The position numbers and the translations under genes were made by a program. From contig NZ_CAMXWS010000059.1 of NCBI RefSeq assembly GCF_947253065.1, positions 1 through 6,396 on the forward strand: a stretch of 6,396 nucleotides of DNA, written 5' to 3'. Positions 6,056-6,396 of the stretch are shown one piece after another (the first letter of the stretch is position 1; every line of letters starts with the position of its first letter). Under the pieces are notes generated by a model. The model did no database searches. It had not been told where the DNA came from and was given only the letters and a program-made list of their open reading frames with translations. Source of the DNA: an uncultured Corynebacterium sp. Its GTDB lineage: Bacteria > Actinomycetota > Actinomycetes > Mycobacteriales > Mycobacteriaceae.

Positions 6056-6396
6056 CTACCTGCCGTAGAGGAGCGTCATCGCTCCGTAGGGGTGGACGGT
6101 ATTAGGCACCAGGTACCCCCGTGGTGATCTCCACATCGGTGCGCCCCGGATATTCTCCAGCCGGCCGCGGTGGGGTTTGGTGGGGTCATCGTCGTTGGTT
6201 CTGTTGTGGTACCTGCACAGCATGGCCAGGTTGTTCATGTTGGTCATTCCACCTTGTGACCATGCTTTGATGTGGTGGACCTCGCAGTTATCTGCCGCGT
6301 GCCGGCAGTCTGGTACTGGACACGTCGGCATGGTGGCCCGGGCTAGGTCGCGTTGCTTCTGATTGGCGAAGCGTTGGGTGTCATACAGATTCACCG
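6056..6396 (-). CDS. HNH endonuclease-domain protein (13E12/DUF222-like C-terminus), 5' end missing
   Basis: The frame is open to the right edge of the window, and 113 codons are visible down to TAG at 6058-6056. The GTG at 6394 is probably an internal Val, not the start, because an HNH domain alone of this kind is usually the tail of a protein of 350-500 residues. Counting from that Val as 1, the domain shows C25 and C30 (CPVPDC), C37, the histidine pair H40-H41 (CEVHHIKAW), N54-N55 and CRYH (60-63). These are the metal-binding and catalytic positions of HNH nucleases. The repeated actinobacterial 13E12/DUF222 proteins end like this, often with PRGYLV-type tails, seen here at 91-96. Their role is not established; many are thought to be mobile or multi-copy. 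It converges on the dehydrogenase gene and ends in a strong terminator. Confidence 0.85.
   Translation of the reverse strand, partial: VNLYDTQRFANQKQRDLARATMPTCPVPDCRHAADNCEVHHIKAWSQGGMTNMNNLAMLCRYHNRTNDDDPTKPHRGRLENIRGAPMWRSPRGYLVPNTVHPYGAMTLLYGR

Noticed and set aside
1..6396. CRISPR arrays, insertion sequences, tRNA genes, phage or toxin-antitoxin modules
   Set aside because: I saw no regularly spaced repeats, transposase motifs, terminal inverted repeats or tRNA-like cloverleaf sequences. The only mobile-like hint is the HNH-domain gene at the right edge.

Overview
The window looks like a chromosomal segment from a high-GC Gram-positive actinobacterium, most likely Corynebacterium or a close relative. 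This is inferred from the high GC content, GTG and TTG starts, a GT87-type polyprenol-phosphate-sugar glycosyltransferase of the kind used for mannan and arabinan assembly in mycolic-acid bacteria, a GabD2-like aldehyde dehydrogenase, and a 13E12/DUF222-style HNH protein. Gene starts that look leaderless or very short-leadered also fit. No marker gene fixes the species.

Layout. On the minus strand, reading leftward from about 2266, an AMP nucleosidase gene (amn, 2266 to 857) is followed after 30 bases by a multi-spanning membrane glycosyltransferase (826 down to base 1), whose C-terminal part lies outside the window. Starting divergently only 27 bases from amn, the plus strand carries a lipoprotein with a class A beta-lactamase-like fold signature (2294-3100). 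It overlaps by 8 bases an M20-family metallopeptidase (3093-4391) that starts at TTG behind a strong Shine-Dalgarno sequence. After a 62-base gap with a small hairpin and a candidate promoter comes an aldehyde dehydrogenase of the succinate-semialdehyde type (4454-5959). A strong hairpin with a T-tract on the minus strand separates it from a convergent HNH endonuclease-domain gene (6056-6396), whose N-terminal part lies outside the window. No stretch longer than 300 bases is without a gene.

Function. The plus-strand pair (surface lipoprotein plus cytoplasmic M20 hydrolase) is probably translationally coupled and could act in peptide or cell-wall fragment handling, but the substrate is unknown. 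The dehydrogenase would feed succinate semialdehyde (GABA breakdown or the alternative TCA route) into succinate. AMP nucleosidase breaks down AMP to adenine and ribose 5-phosphate; its pairing with the glycosyltransferase is probably positional. No transposase, CRISPR array, tRNA or rRNA was seen. I found no convincing new system. The most informative points are the compact divergent amn/lipoprotein promoter region, the coupled lipoprotein-peptidase pair with a degenerate beta-lactamase active site, and the minus-strand terminator.
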